NCBI RefSeq assembly: GCF_000189635.1
Contig: NW_002476346.1
Location: 34,500 to 98,499, forward strand
Direction: 5' to 3'
Source of the DNA: Tetrahymena thermophila SB210
Lineage: Eukaryota; Ciliophora; Oligohymenophorea; Hymenostomatida; Tetrahymenidae
Length of the DNA stretch: 64,000 nucleotides
Shown: one piece after another, positions 1-11,770 of the stretch
Numbering within the stretch: the first letter of the stretch is position 1
Layout: every line of letters begins with the position of its first letter
The notes under the pieces: generated by a model
Told to the model about the DNA's origin: nothing
What the model saw: only the letters and a program-made list of their open reading frames with translations
The model's database searches: none
Program-made: the position numbers and the translations under genes

Positions 1-3000
1 TTTTATTTGATTTATTTTTTTTGTGTTTTCTTTATTTCTTTCTTTTTAATATAGCTAATTTTTTCATTTTCAATTTTTTATTTTATTATTAATTAGTTCA
101 TTTCTTATTATTTAATATTTTTCTTCATTTTTTGCTTCTAATACTTTAATTCCTTGCTAATAGTTCCTAAAAATAAGGACTAAAATTTCAATATAAAGAC
201 CATCAAAAATAAATATGTTTTTTAATTTTTTAAAAAAGAGATCTTAATTAATAAATGAAAAACTAAAGATTATATTTATTTATTTTTTTATTTTACAAAT
301 ATATTTTTGATTGGTTAATGGCGCTTATCATTTTTAAAAAATATTTTGGTTGAATGGAAATTAAGCAACGGATCATTAGAAGGAATTAAAGTAAATAATT
401 TAATTTTTATTTTATTTTCAATTTTAAAAAGTTGTAACAATCCAATTAGTGCTCAAGGTGCGATAGGCTTAGGTTCTGGTTTAGGAAAGTGCACTAATCT
501 CTCAAATTTAATACTTTACCTTGGGTAAAAATATTTTATTTACTTTAGATTATGATATTTTTTAGTATATTTAATACAAAACTACTAACTATTTTAATTT
601 ATTCGTTAGCTTTTTATGAGACTTATTTTTTATTATATTTTTATTCTTGTTTATTTCTTTATTAATTTAATTTAATTTATTTTTTCATTTTCAATTTTTG
701 TTTTTATTAGTTATTAATTTCTTATTATTTCTTTATTTTTTCTTTCTTACTAATTAAGAAACAATATAATTTTTCTTCAATATTTAAAAGTGGCAATTAA
801 TTTGGTGATTAAGGTGCATCAAGCTTAGGTTCTGGTTTAGGAAACTGCACTAGTCTCTCAAATTTAATACTTGATCTTCAGTAAAAACAGTTTATTTATT
901 TATTTGTTTTGGATTGTTTGTGATATTTTTAAATATTATTTTAAAATTAATTTAAAACTATTTAACTAATTAATTAATACTTTTAATTTATTTATTAATT
1001 TTTTATTTGAATTTTTTCTCACTTTTTAGTCTACTTTTATTTTTCTATTTTTCTTTCTTTATTTTTTGTTTATTTAACTCATTTTTACATTTTCAACTTT
1101 TTAATTTTAATATTTTTTCTTCATTTTTTAATTTTAAAAAAACTAATAAACTCTTTATTTATTTTTTCTTCTATATTTAAAAAGGGATAATGAAATTGGT
1201 GATGAAGGAATCTTAGGTTTAGTTTCTGGTATAGGAAACTGCACTCATTTCTAAAATTTGGAACTTTGTCTTAAGTAAAAACAATTTATTTATTTTGGAT
1301 TAAGTTATTTTAAGAGCAATTTAACCAAATCTTTTGATTGATTTATTTATTTATTAGATTTTTATTTGGTTTTTTATATTTTTTTTATTCTTCTTGTGTT
1401 TTTTTCTTTCTTTGTTCATTTATTTATTTAGCTTATTTATTTTTTCATTTTCAACTTTTTGTTTTTATCAGCGATTAATTTGTTCCATATTATTACTTCT
1501 TTTTTTCCTTTTATCTAATAAATTAACACTCTATTTTTTCTTAAATATTTAATAAGGTCTAATTTAATTAGTGCATAAGGTGCATTAAGCTTAGGCTCTG
1601 GTTTAGGAAAGTGTTCTATCTCCAATCTGACAATTTAACTTGAGTAAAAACAGTTTATTTGCTTTGAATTGTGATATTTTTTAACTTAAAAATGAATTTA
1701 AAATGAATAAATAATTCATTTAATTGATTAATTAATTAATTATATTTGATTTATTTTTCTACATTTTTTATTTTTTTCTTTCTTGATTTCTTTGTTAATT
1801 TAACTCATTTTTTTTCATTTTCAATTTTTGCTTTATTATTAATTAATGAATTAATTTCATATTTTTTCATTTTTTCCTATTATCTAACTAGTTAACTTAC
1901 TATCTATATATCTATATTTTGTTCAATATTTCAAAAGTAATAATTAAATTGGTTCAGAAGGTGCATCAGGTTTATGCTCTGAGTTAGGAAAGATCACTAA
2001 TCTCTCAAATTTGAAACTTTATCTTGGGTAAAAAATGTTAATTTGTTTTGGATTGTGGTTTATTTTAATATAATAATTAATTTTGATTTTTTTACTTGTG
2101 TTTTTTTTGTTTTTTATTTCTTTGTTAATTTAACTTATTTTTCTTTTGCTTTATTTAGTCTAACTATTTAAAAATATGTTATTCTCCAATATTTAAAAAG
2201 TGGAAATCAAATTGGTGACGAAGGTGCATCAGGCTTAATATCTAGATTAGGAAAGGGCAATATCTCAAATCTGACACTTTCTCTTAAGTAAAAACAGTTT
2301 ATTTGTTTTGGATAGTGATATTTTTTAATATAAGAATGAATTTAAAACAACATAACTAACTAACTCTTTTAATTTATTTATTAGATTTTTATTATATTTA
2401 TTTATTCTTCTTGTATTTGTTTACTTTTTTTCTTGCTTTGTCTGTTAAATAAAAAAAATTTAACATAAATTTTCATCTTTTATTTTATTTTTAATTAATT
2501 TGTTTCTTATTATTTCAAATTTTTTATTTATTTTTTCCTTTTAACTAACTAATTAAATATATTTTTTTTCTTCAATATTTATCAAGTGAAAATGAAATTG
2601 GTGCTATTGGTGCATCGTAATTATGTTCTGGTTTAGAAAAGTGTTCTATCTCTAATCTGGAACTTATACTTGAGTAAAAACAGTTTATTTGCTTTGAATT
2701 GTGATATTTTTTAACTTAAAAATGAATTTAAAAACAAATAAACAATTATTTTAATTTATTTATTTATTAATTTAGATTTGATTTATTTTTCTTTTATCTT
2801 TTATTTTCTTTCTTTCTTTGTTATTTTAACTCATTTTTTTATTTTCAACTTTTGCTTTATTATTAATTAATGAATTCATTTAATATTTTTTCCTTTTTTC
2901 CTATTATCTAACTAGTCAACTAACTATCTCTTTATTGTTCAATATTTAAAAAGGAAAAATTAAATTGGTTCAGAAGGTGCATCAGGTTTATGCTCTGAGT

Positions 3001-4541
3001 TAGGAAAGATCACTAATCTCTCAAATTTGAAACTTTATCTTGGGTAAAAAGTGTTAATTTGTTTTGGATTGTGGTTTATTTTAATATAATAATTAATTTT
3101 GATTTTTTTACTTGTGTTTTTTGTTTTGTTTTTTATTTCTTTGTTAATTTAACTCAATTTTTCTTTTGCTTTTGCTTTATTTAGTAATAAATAAATTAAT
3201 TAATTAATTTCCTACTATTCCATATTTTTTCTTCGTTTTTTTCCTTTTATCTAACTATTTAAAATATTTTTTTCTCCATTATTTATAAAGTAAAAATTAA
3301 ATTGGTTCAGAGGGTGCATCAGGTTTATGTTTTGATTTAGGAAAGTGGACTAATCTCTCAAATGTGACACTTTATCTTGAGTAAAAAGAGTTTATTTGTT
3401 TTTGGATTATGATATTTAAAAAAAAAACAACGAATTTAAAATAATATAACTTAACATGTTAAATAATTTATTAGCTTTTTATTTTACTTTTATTCATTTA
3501 TTTGTGCTTTTTTTGTTTTATTTTCTTTGATAATTTAATTTTTTTTTCATTTTTTATTTTTGTTTAATAATTAATAAATTAATTTCTTATTATTTCATAT
3601 TTTTCTTCGTTTTTTCCTTTTATCAAAATAATTAACTAAACATTTTTTCTTCAATATTAAAAAGTAATAATTTAATTGGTGATAAAGATGCATCATGCTT
3701 AGGTTCTAGTTTTTAAAATTGCACTAATATCTAAAATTTGGAACTTAATCTTGAGTAAAAACAGTTTATTTATTTATTTATTTATTTTGGATTGTGTTAT
3801 TTTTTAATATAATAATGAATTTAAACAACAAAACTAACTCTTTTAATTTATTTTTTAGATTTTTATTTGATTTATTAATTCTGCTTGTATTTTTTTTCTT
3901 TAATTCTTACTTTCTTTGTTAGTTTAAGTCAATTTTACTTTTTTTACCTTTTGTTTTTTATCTTTTATTAACTTGTTTCTTATTAATTCATTTTTTTTCT
4001 TCATTTTTTCCTTTTAAAGAACTAATTAACTTTATATTTTTTCTTCAATATTTAAAAAGTAAAAATTAAATTGGTGATGAAGGTGTATCAGCTTTAGTTT
4101 CTGGTTTAGGAAAGAGCACTATCTCAAATTTGACACTTCATCTTAAGTAAAAATAGTTTATTTGTTTTGGATTGTTTGTGATGTTTTTTAATATAAAAAT
4201 GAATTTAAAAAATAACTTAACTAATATTTTAATCTATTGATTTATTTATTTGCTTTTTTTCTATTGATTTATTTTTTTTATATTCTGCTTGTGTTTTTTT
4301 TCTTCTCTTCTTTGTTTGTTGATTTAATTTATTTTTTCATTTTAACTTTTGCTTTAATTAGTAATTCACTAATTAATTTCTGATTATTTCATATTTTTTC
4401 TTCATTTTTTGCTTCTAAATAACTAATTAAATATATTTTATTTCTTCAATATTTAAAAAGTGAGAATTAAATTAGCGATGAAGGTACATCAGGTTTAGGC
4501 TCTGCTTTAGCAAATTGCAATAATCTCTCAAATTTGACAAT
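1..4541 (+). CDS. Tandem-exon leucine-rich-repeat protein, part (left end outside window)
   Basis: Twelve short exons each encode one ~30-residue LRR of the type GNQIGDEGASGLGSGLG then NCTNLSNLTLxL. They lie at about 432-524, 791-880, 1185-1274, 1557-1643, 1938-2027, 2201-2287, 2587-2673, 2954-3043, 3291-3380, 3665-3754, 4060-4146 and 4461-4541. Each is preceded by TTTAAAAAG-like 3' splice sites and followed by GTAAAAACAG-like 5' sites. Lengths are 93, 90, 87 or 81 bp, always a multiple of three, and all share phase 2 at the exon end, so any exon can be joined to any other. I see no in-frame TGA. Introns of about 170-320 bp are nearly as alike as exons, which points to recent tandem exon duplication. 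LRR solenoids usually bind proteins; the target is unknown. The start, any signal peptide or partner domain, and the true last exon are not visible. Similar multi-exon LRR families are known in Tetrahymena. Expression is inferred from phase conservation only. Confidence 0.7.
1557..3200 (+). repeat. Higher-order duplication inside the LRR exon array
   Basis: Exons 4 and 5 (1557, 1938) with their introns match exons 7 and 8 (2587, 2954) much more closely than other exons. Exons 5 and 8 share the unusual IGSEGASGLCSELGKIT version and almost the same downstream intron; exons 4 and 7 share an 87-bp form and a 5' intron beginning GTAAAAACAGTTTATTTGC. The offset is about 1,020-1,030 bp, so a three-exon block appears to have been copied as one unit. 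Confidence 0.65.
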
Positions 4542-5525
4542 GTAAAAAACAGTTTATTTATTTGTTTTAGATTGTGTTATTTTTAAGTGAATATAAAATG
4601 ATATAACTAACTCTTTTAATTTATTTATTTATTTATTACTTTTTATTTAATTTATTTTTAGTTATTTGTTTTTAAATATTATATTCCATCCATTTAAAAA
4701 TTTGTTCTATTTATTTTTTAGTCATTTTCACTAATTTATTTTAAAAGTAAATTCAAGATCAATGAATTATAAAAATTGAAAGTAAAAAGTAAGTGTCTCA
4801 AATCAAAAAGATTAGTTATCTTGTAATTAAGTTCTTGGTGATAAAAAGTTGTGAAAATAGAACTAATAAATATAAAAATATTAGAATAATATTATTTATT
4901 TCATTTTTTTATATTTTGTAATTTGATGAATAAACCTAAAATAGATTATTTTTATATTTATAATTACTGTTAATTCTATAATATAAGGATATTTTAATTC
5001 AGTGATGATTATTTTATAAGGATCATAAATATTAAAATAATTTTAATTTTAAAAATTTATGTCAAATTTTAAATCTTTGACGCTTCTGACGAAAATACCC
5101 TGGTTATAATATCTTCTTCATTTATTTTAAAAAATTAATAATAAAACTTTAAAATATTGCATATTTGTATTTATATTATAAAAGATAAATATTTAAACTC
5201 AATAATTTCTTTTAATTTTATTTTCATTAATATATACCTAAAAGTCTATTATTTAAATATAGAGAGTAGGTAAAAAATGATTTATTATTTATTTATTTTT
5301 AAATTGTTTAATAAAAAATTTCATTTTATGACATAGGAAAATACTTCATACGTAAAAAATTAAATAAAAATTAGTGCAAGTAATGATTTATTCTTTTAAA
5401 ATAATGAATAAATTTAAATAAATACAAAAAAAATAAAATTAATTTACAAATAATTTAATTAATTTATAACATAAATTGAATTGAATTCAACAATTTATTT
5501 CTACTTTTCAGACAATTATAAGAGT
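4542..5525. other. AT-rich gap between LRR array and cysteine-rich gene
   Basis: The first ~100 bases resemble the usual LRR intron, then similarity to the array is lost at about 4640-4690. The rest is AT-rich sequence without a reading frame or RNA-like structure that I can support. It forms the downstream flank of the minus-strand gene that ends at 5526. Confidence 0.5.
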
Positions 5526-8500
5526 TCAAATACAACTTTTCATGGTTTGTTGCGCTTTTAAACATCTTTCTTAATGAAGATTACACCAATTTTATTTTTT
5601 AATAAAATTATTTAGTCCTCTAAAATCAGACTTCTTAATGATGCTTGTTATTTCTTGAGAAAACTAACATTCAAAGTTACTAGAGAATAAAAGATCTGCT
5701 AAAATATTTATCATGCATAAGGGAGTTGAGTTGCTGATTCCATAGCATTTTTTTGCGCTTTCAATAGTTTCTTCAATGTATTCTTAGAACAATAAATTAG
5801 CTTCTATTTTAGTTATTGATAAACGATTTGCCTTCATAATGTCTGCATCTATGTTATATTTCTTTAAAATGTGGCTTATATCTTAGACATTAATTGACTC
5901 TGTTAAAATCTTATTTTGAGGAGTAATAACTGTGATAAATTAGCTGCCTTAGTTTTCGTTTCCAAGTATGTATTCTTTTGTTTCAGGACAAGAGCATTTA
6001 GTTGGAATAGTATTTGCTGAACTAACTTTACTATTGTATTATTAGAACATCAACTCTGACTTATCAGTGCCTCGATCTTATTCGATTACTTAAATAACTC
6101 TTACTTTTTAGACATTATATGAAGTAAAAGAGTTAGATAACTAAGTATTGCAATTTTTTAAATAACTATTTTATTAGGTTGAAGCACCATATAAATTTAT
6201 GACCTCAACTTAAGAAGACAATGGATTACTTACATTTATCACCTTTTTTTAATTTAATTTGGAATTGTATATTTATTTAGTTATTTTTTTTAAAAATTTA
6301 ATAAGAAAAAAGTATAAAATTAATTACCTCAAAGAAGCCATTTCCCAAATATTTTTGCACAAGCAAAGGCTTTTAAGAGAAGTTACCTAGCTAATTTTTT
6401 CCACATAAGTACAATATAAAATACTACTTTGAAGCAGTATTTAATGTGTATTATGAACTATTTACAATCTGTTCGATTTCTTCAACAGTGTTTTAGTTAA
6501 CTTATTAGCCATTCTAGAAGCAATTTAATGGAGTTTATTTTTCAGAAGTAAGAATAATATCTTTTTCTGTTTTTATAATGATTTCCTTTGTGTTATCACT
6601 TTTAGAAAAACCATAAAGTAAACTATCTAATTAAGAGACACATTAGAGATGACTGCAATCGAAAGTTTTAGTTGGATTGAAAATAAAGCTAAAACTAAAG
6701 AAGTCTTTGCTAATAGCGTAGTCAACTAATGTTTAAGGATTAACCTCATTTGAAGAAATTTAAGCTCTTGATTATGATAAGAGCATTGAGTAAATAGCAA
6801 CCAATTCTCCATTTTTTCCAACAGAAGATTAAGATATTTCTTTGTCATCACAATTTTATTTGTTCTTTTAGAAATATTTGTAGCGATTTTAGAATTCTTA
6901 AAATGTGCAAGTTTTTATAGGCATCATTTAAATAGTTTCCCATTAACTATCACTAATTGAGAATTTTTATGAAAATTCTACAGAATAGCTTGGCTTTTAG
7001 TTTAAGAATTCCTTGCAAACTTACAAATCTCCATAAATTTCATTTTGAGAGAAAATTTTTTACTATGGTGAAAAGTGAGAAACAGCTTCTTCACAAACTC
7101 CATCAGCATTAGAGAATAATTTTTCTCCTCTAGCACAAAGCAAACACTAATTAGAGAGTGGACCTGTACATTTTTTACAAGATGGGTGACATGGAGAACA
7201 TGCTTTATGATCATCGTTCCAGTAATAATCAGGTTCACATTCAAGACAAGAAGAGTCATTGCTGCAAGAAATACAATTATTAGTGCACTTCTAACATTGT
7301 TTTCTTAAGATATCCCTTTTTTAGATAAAAGTTAAGATAAATTATAATATTGTTTAAAAATAAATTTATAGAACTACCAGTATTGTTATTTAGGGCATCT
7401 GTTTTTAGCTTCACTTCTTATTTTATCTGCTTCTTCAAGATCAGATGTGTATCTTGCGCTTTTGACGCACTCAATTTACTTATTTTACTAATCTTCAGTT
7501 GACTAGCTAGGTTCGAAGTAAAGAGGGCATCTGTTGTAGCATCTAAACCTATCATCTCTATTATATTATTTGATGAGTTAAACAAACATAAATAAACAAA
7601 AATCAAAAAATTGAACATGAAAAAAAATAATGTAAATAACTTTTTACACTTTAATGAAGTAATTTAATTTAGGGTTGCATTATGTACAAAGATCAGAGGA
7701 GTCAATGCATTCATCACATGAAAAATTGCATTCTTTAATAATTAATTAGAATAAATTAAAAAATAAATTAATAATAATCAATAACACCTTTCTCAGTATT
7801 TGTTATAGGATCTATAAATGTCTTTGGTTTGAATGAAAGAGTCAAACCAAAATCTTAGATAATACAGCCTTCTTTTTAACTAGAACATTTTATTAAAGGA
7901 AATTAATAATATAAAAATGTATATTTTAGAATAATTAAATTTCTTTAACAAAAATTAAATTTTAAATTCTTTTAGTAAAAAAAATTAAATTACTCAAAAT
8001 TATATCCTTCATAGCATTACGAGCATTGCAAAAAAGAAGGGCCTGTGCATACTTAACAAAATTCTGAGCATTATTCACATGTATCTCCCTAAGCAAAAGT
8101 ACCCTATTAACACTGAATACATTATGTTTATGTAGTTTTGTAATTTGAAGGGCATTTATCAACACACTCACCATTAAGTAAATAAAATCCTTCTTCACAT
8201 TCTTAACAAGTGAAAGATTCATTTTCTGTTTTATATAGCAAATTGAAATATAAATTAATATAAATCTTTTAAGGTTAAATAAAGAAAGAATTAATTAATA
8301 TATTCTTTCTCTTTTATATATCTATTTTTAGACTTTATTTTTACTATTCTTGAAATTAAAGTTGTCGTACTATAAAGTTTAATAAAATTCCTATTTCTCC
8401 ACTTTACACTTAAAGTACTAATTAATCAAGTAAGATTGATTATAATTGTAGACTTTACGTGGAAAATAAATAATCAAACTATTTATAGATTAATGAATTC

Positions 8501-9798
8501 ATAAGATAACCATAATCTCTCATATAAATAAACTTTATAATAACTACATTTGATTTAAAATTTTCTGAAAATATAAAAACAGCAAAAAAAATACTCATAT
8601 CACATTGAGAACATTTATCTAAAGGACATGTAATGCAAACTCCTCCTTATTACATATGATATCCTTCATCACATTCAATACATGAAGACAGATCGTTTGT
8701 ACAAATACTGCAATTTTAACTTTTGCACATAAAACATACTTTATCGAATCCATTTTTATTAGTCTCTAAAAGTTATTTTTCAGTAATTTCGCCATATTAT
8801 CCTATTAATTTTTAATTAAAATTATGTTTTTGCTTATATATTTTTCAATAATTAAAACACTGCATGTAAGTTTAAAATCTAAATAAAATAAATTTCAAAC
8901 TTTAATCTTGTCTACATTTTTTTTAACTAGCAAAGTCAAAATAAATACTAATAATAGATTTTAATTTTTATGCAAATTTTTTTTTTTAAGATGATTAAAA
9001 GTAGATTAGTTAGTTAATTATTTACCTGTTACTTCGATTTAATTATCTGGATTGTTACAATTCCACAATAATTAAAAGACTTCGACATATGCTTCCTGTA
9101 TGGAGAAGGAATGGTTAATACTAGTTTCCTTTATAATTTAAAAAAAAATATTTTAAATTTAATTTGTTTATTTATTTTAAATAATTTTATAGAGCAAAAT
9201 AATTGCTTTATTCGCTTATTGATTGGAATAGGCATTTTTTATTTTTTAAAAATTAATTGCCAAAATATAGATTAGGAATAAAAAAATAATTATTTACATT
9301 TAAATCGCTATTTAATGCCACTATTTCTGATTTTCTGGTGCATTATTTTGTTCCCAAACAATAATAACAATCATTAAATGTACTTCCAAGCATACCAAGA
9401 ATTTCATAATCACCACATGAGGATTCTTTATGAGTAAATTCTTTATATAAAAAGTATTCTGGCAAGTTAGACTTTTAATACTAAAGCTTAAACTCATCAG
9501 GTGCACTTTCAAATTGATTTTGAATTTGATGAAAGGTAACAAATTAATACAGTTTTTAATCATCTTAATCAAAATCTAAGGCTACTTCTTCGCAAGTATA
9601 CAATTATTAGACTAAGTTTTCAATTTGAGCTGATAGACCTGACCCATAATTAACTGAGCATTCATTTGAGTCCAACATAAATTTTAGTGTTGGTACCTAA
9701 GCTGTGATTCCTTAAAAGCATAAAGCAAAGATAATAACTAGAGCTAGTTTATTAAAGTCACTTTCTACTTTAGGTTTAGAAAGTGTGATTTGTTTCAT
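5526..9798 (-). CDS. Secreted furin-like cysteine-rich (growth-factor-receptor type) protein
   Basis: Eight exons join in phase to 1,064 residues in the ciliate code: 9798-9298, 9128-9026, 8801-8595, 8225-7994, 7879-7788, 7732-7378, 7315-6328 and 6242-5526. A hydrophobic stretch near residues 20-37 (LALVIIFALCFQGITA) looks like a signal peptide or anchor. From about residue 220 to 470 the protein is rich in spaced cysteines with CxxC and CxxCxxG units (for example CTGPSFLQCSQCYEGY and CSPCHPSCKKCTGP), typical of furin-like/GFR cysteine-rich repeats that are greatly expanded in Tetrahymena and Ichthyophthirius. The last ~590 residues are Q/N/S-rich with few cysteines and match nothing I recognise. 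No clear C-terminal membrane helix is seen, so it may be secreted. Exon 6 contains a hydrophobic run that could instead hide a small intron. The ligand and role are unknown. Confidence 0.8.
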
Positions 9799-11500
9799 TT
9801 TTAAAGATTTTGATAGAAATAAATCTATTAAAGGTTAATAGCAAAACTTGAGAGTTCAAAAATATTTAATAATTTTTAGCAGTCTGTCTTATTTATATTT
9901 TATTTTATTTTATATATTATTTTTAATTCAATTGTTAATTTTTATGTTTAAATAACTAAAAGTCTACATAGTAAAATGAAATAAAATCTAAATCTTTCCA
10001 GTATTAATTAAAATTATGCTTGTTATTAATTTGTATCTATGTATTACATCAAATCGCATATTAATTATACTAAATTAGCATATTAATTATACTAAATTAG
10101 CAAATTAATATTCATTAAAAAATTGTTAGTTCTATTTTACAATATTTTACATTTTTTACTATACTTAAACATTTCTTAAAATAAACAAGAAACAAACATT
10201 TATTTATAGAAACAAACTTCTTTAAATTAATATCCTAAAAAACCCATATTTATAATATGTTTTATTTTTTAAATATAAAAAATTATTACTGCTTAAAAAA
10301 TATTATTTGTTGGCATAAATAATAAATCATAATCTTCCATTTATTTGAACTATTACAAGTTAATTAATTAAGTATATAAATAGAATAATGAATCAGTAAA
10401 TTAATATTACTAAATTGCTGCCTTTTTTAATTAAGGTAATTAATTTACTATTAATAGAAAGAAAGATATTATAGATTAAAAGCATAAGTGAGACATATTT
10501 AATTTCTATATCTTAATTATTTTTATACTTGAGCTAATATTAATTAAAAATTTACTCTAAATGAAGTATTTATAGATTTTGTAAGTAAATGGTGGTGAAC
10601 GAACAGAATTTGAGAAAAATATAAATTTATATAATTTTTGAAAATAAAAATCTCAAAATACATACAAACAGGCTCAACTAAGGAATTGATACTCTAATAT
10701 TATAATTTTAAATTAGTTTACAAAATAAAACCTATAATTCGACAAATAGTTATTGAATCCCCTGAGTTTTCCCTGCCGACATCTATTATATGGTGTTATA
10801 AAGATTCCAATCATTACTGGGTTAAAACAAAAAAATCTACTAAATAAAAATTATTTTTATAAAATTTAAGAACATTAATTACTGTATAGAATTATTTCAA
10901 CACATGACAAGCTATATATCTCTAATTCTTACTATATTTTTAAGTAAACTTATTAAATAAAAATATTAAGATTAAATAACTAATTTTAAACTAACTTCTA
11001 TGATCTATTCTTAAAAGCAAATTTACAAATTAACATTTGATAGTTTTTATATTTTATTAGTTATTTCTATCCATTTATAATTAATTAATTAAATTCCATC
11101 AATTACTATTCAATATCTTCGAAATAAAAAAAAATGATGTAAGAGATTAAATATTATAATTCATTAGAAGAAGTAAATATTAATTTTTTTATTAATATTC
11201 TTTAAATTAATTTATATTAATAAAAAAAGTTTTTAAACTCTTCACTTTAATCTCATTAGGATCTCCATATTAATCTGGCGTATATGTAATTTATAAATAT
11301 TAATATTTTTTATATATTTTACTTTCAATTTATTCATAATATTTATTATTTTTCAAATTTAAATTCCCATTTTTTTCATTGATTTTCATTTATAAAAATA
11401 TTTTTTTAGCCATTTCAACTTAATTTTCATTTTCCATTTTTAATTATTCATTTTTCAATATTAATGTTATTAATCTTCATTTTTTGCTACTAGTACTTTT
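9799..11500. other. AT-rich intergenic region, no gene supported
   Basis: This is the upstream flank of the cysteine-rich gene and probably holds its promoter, but no motif can be assigned. At 10740-10830 base composition rises sharply for about 90 bases and is open in one plus-strand frame from about 10607 to 10912, without a start codon or recognisable family. The rest is low-complexity AT. Confidence 0.45.
10058..10110. repeat. Short direct repeat of ~22 bp
   Basis: The unit ATATTAATTATACTAAATTAGC occurs twice directly adjacent, followed by a third, diverged half unit. It is a small AT-rich tandem repeat with no evident function. Confidence 0.7.
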
Positions 11501-11770
11501 AATTGATAAAAAAAATTACTTGTTTGGATTTTCATATTTTAAATTATAAATATTAATTTAAAGCAATAGAATTATTTTAATTTATTTGGTAGCTTTTTAT
11601 TAAATTTCTTTTTCTTTTTATTTTTTATTGGACTTTTTTTTTTCTTTTTTCTTTAATTTAACACATTTTTTTATTTTCACCTTTTACTTTTATTACTATT
11701 AATTGGTTAATCTTGTTATTTCATATTTTTTTTTACTAATTAACTCCATAATTATTCAATATTTTAAAAG

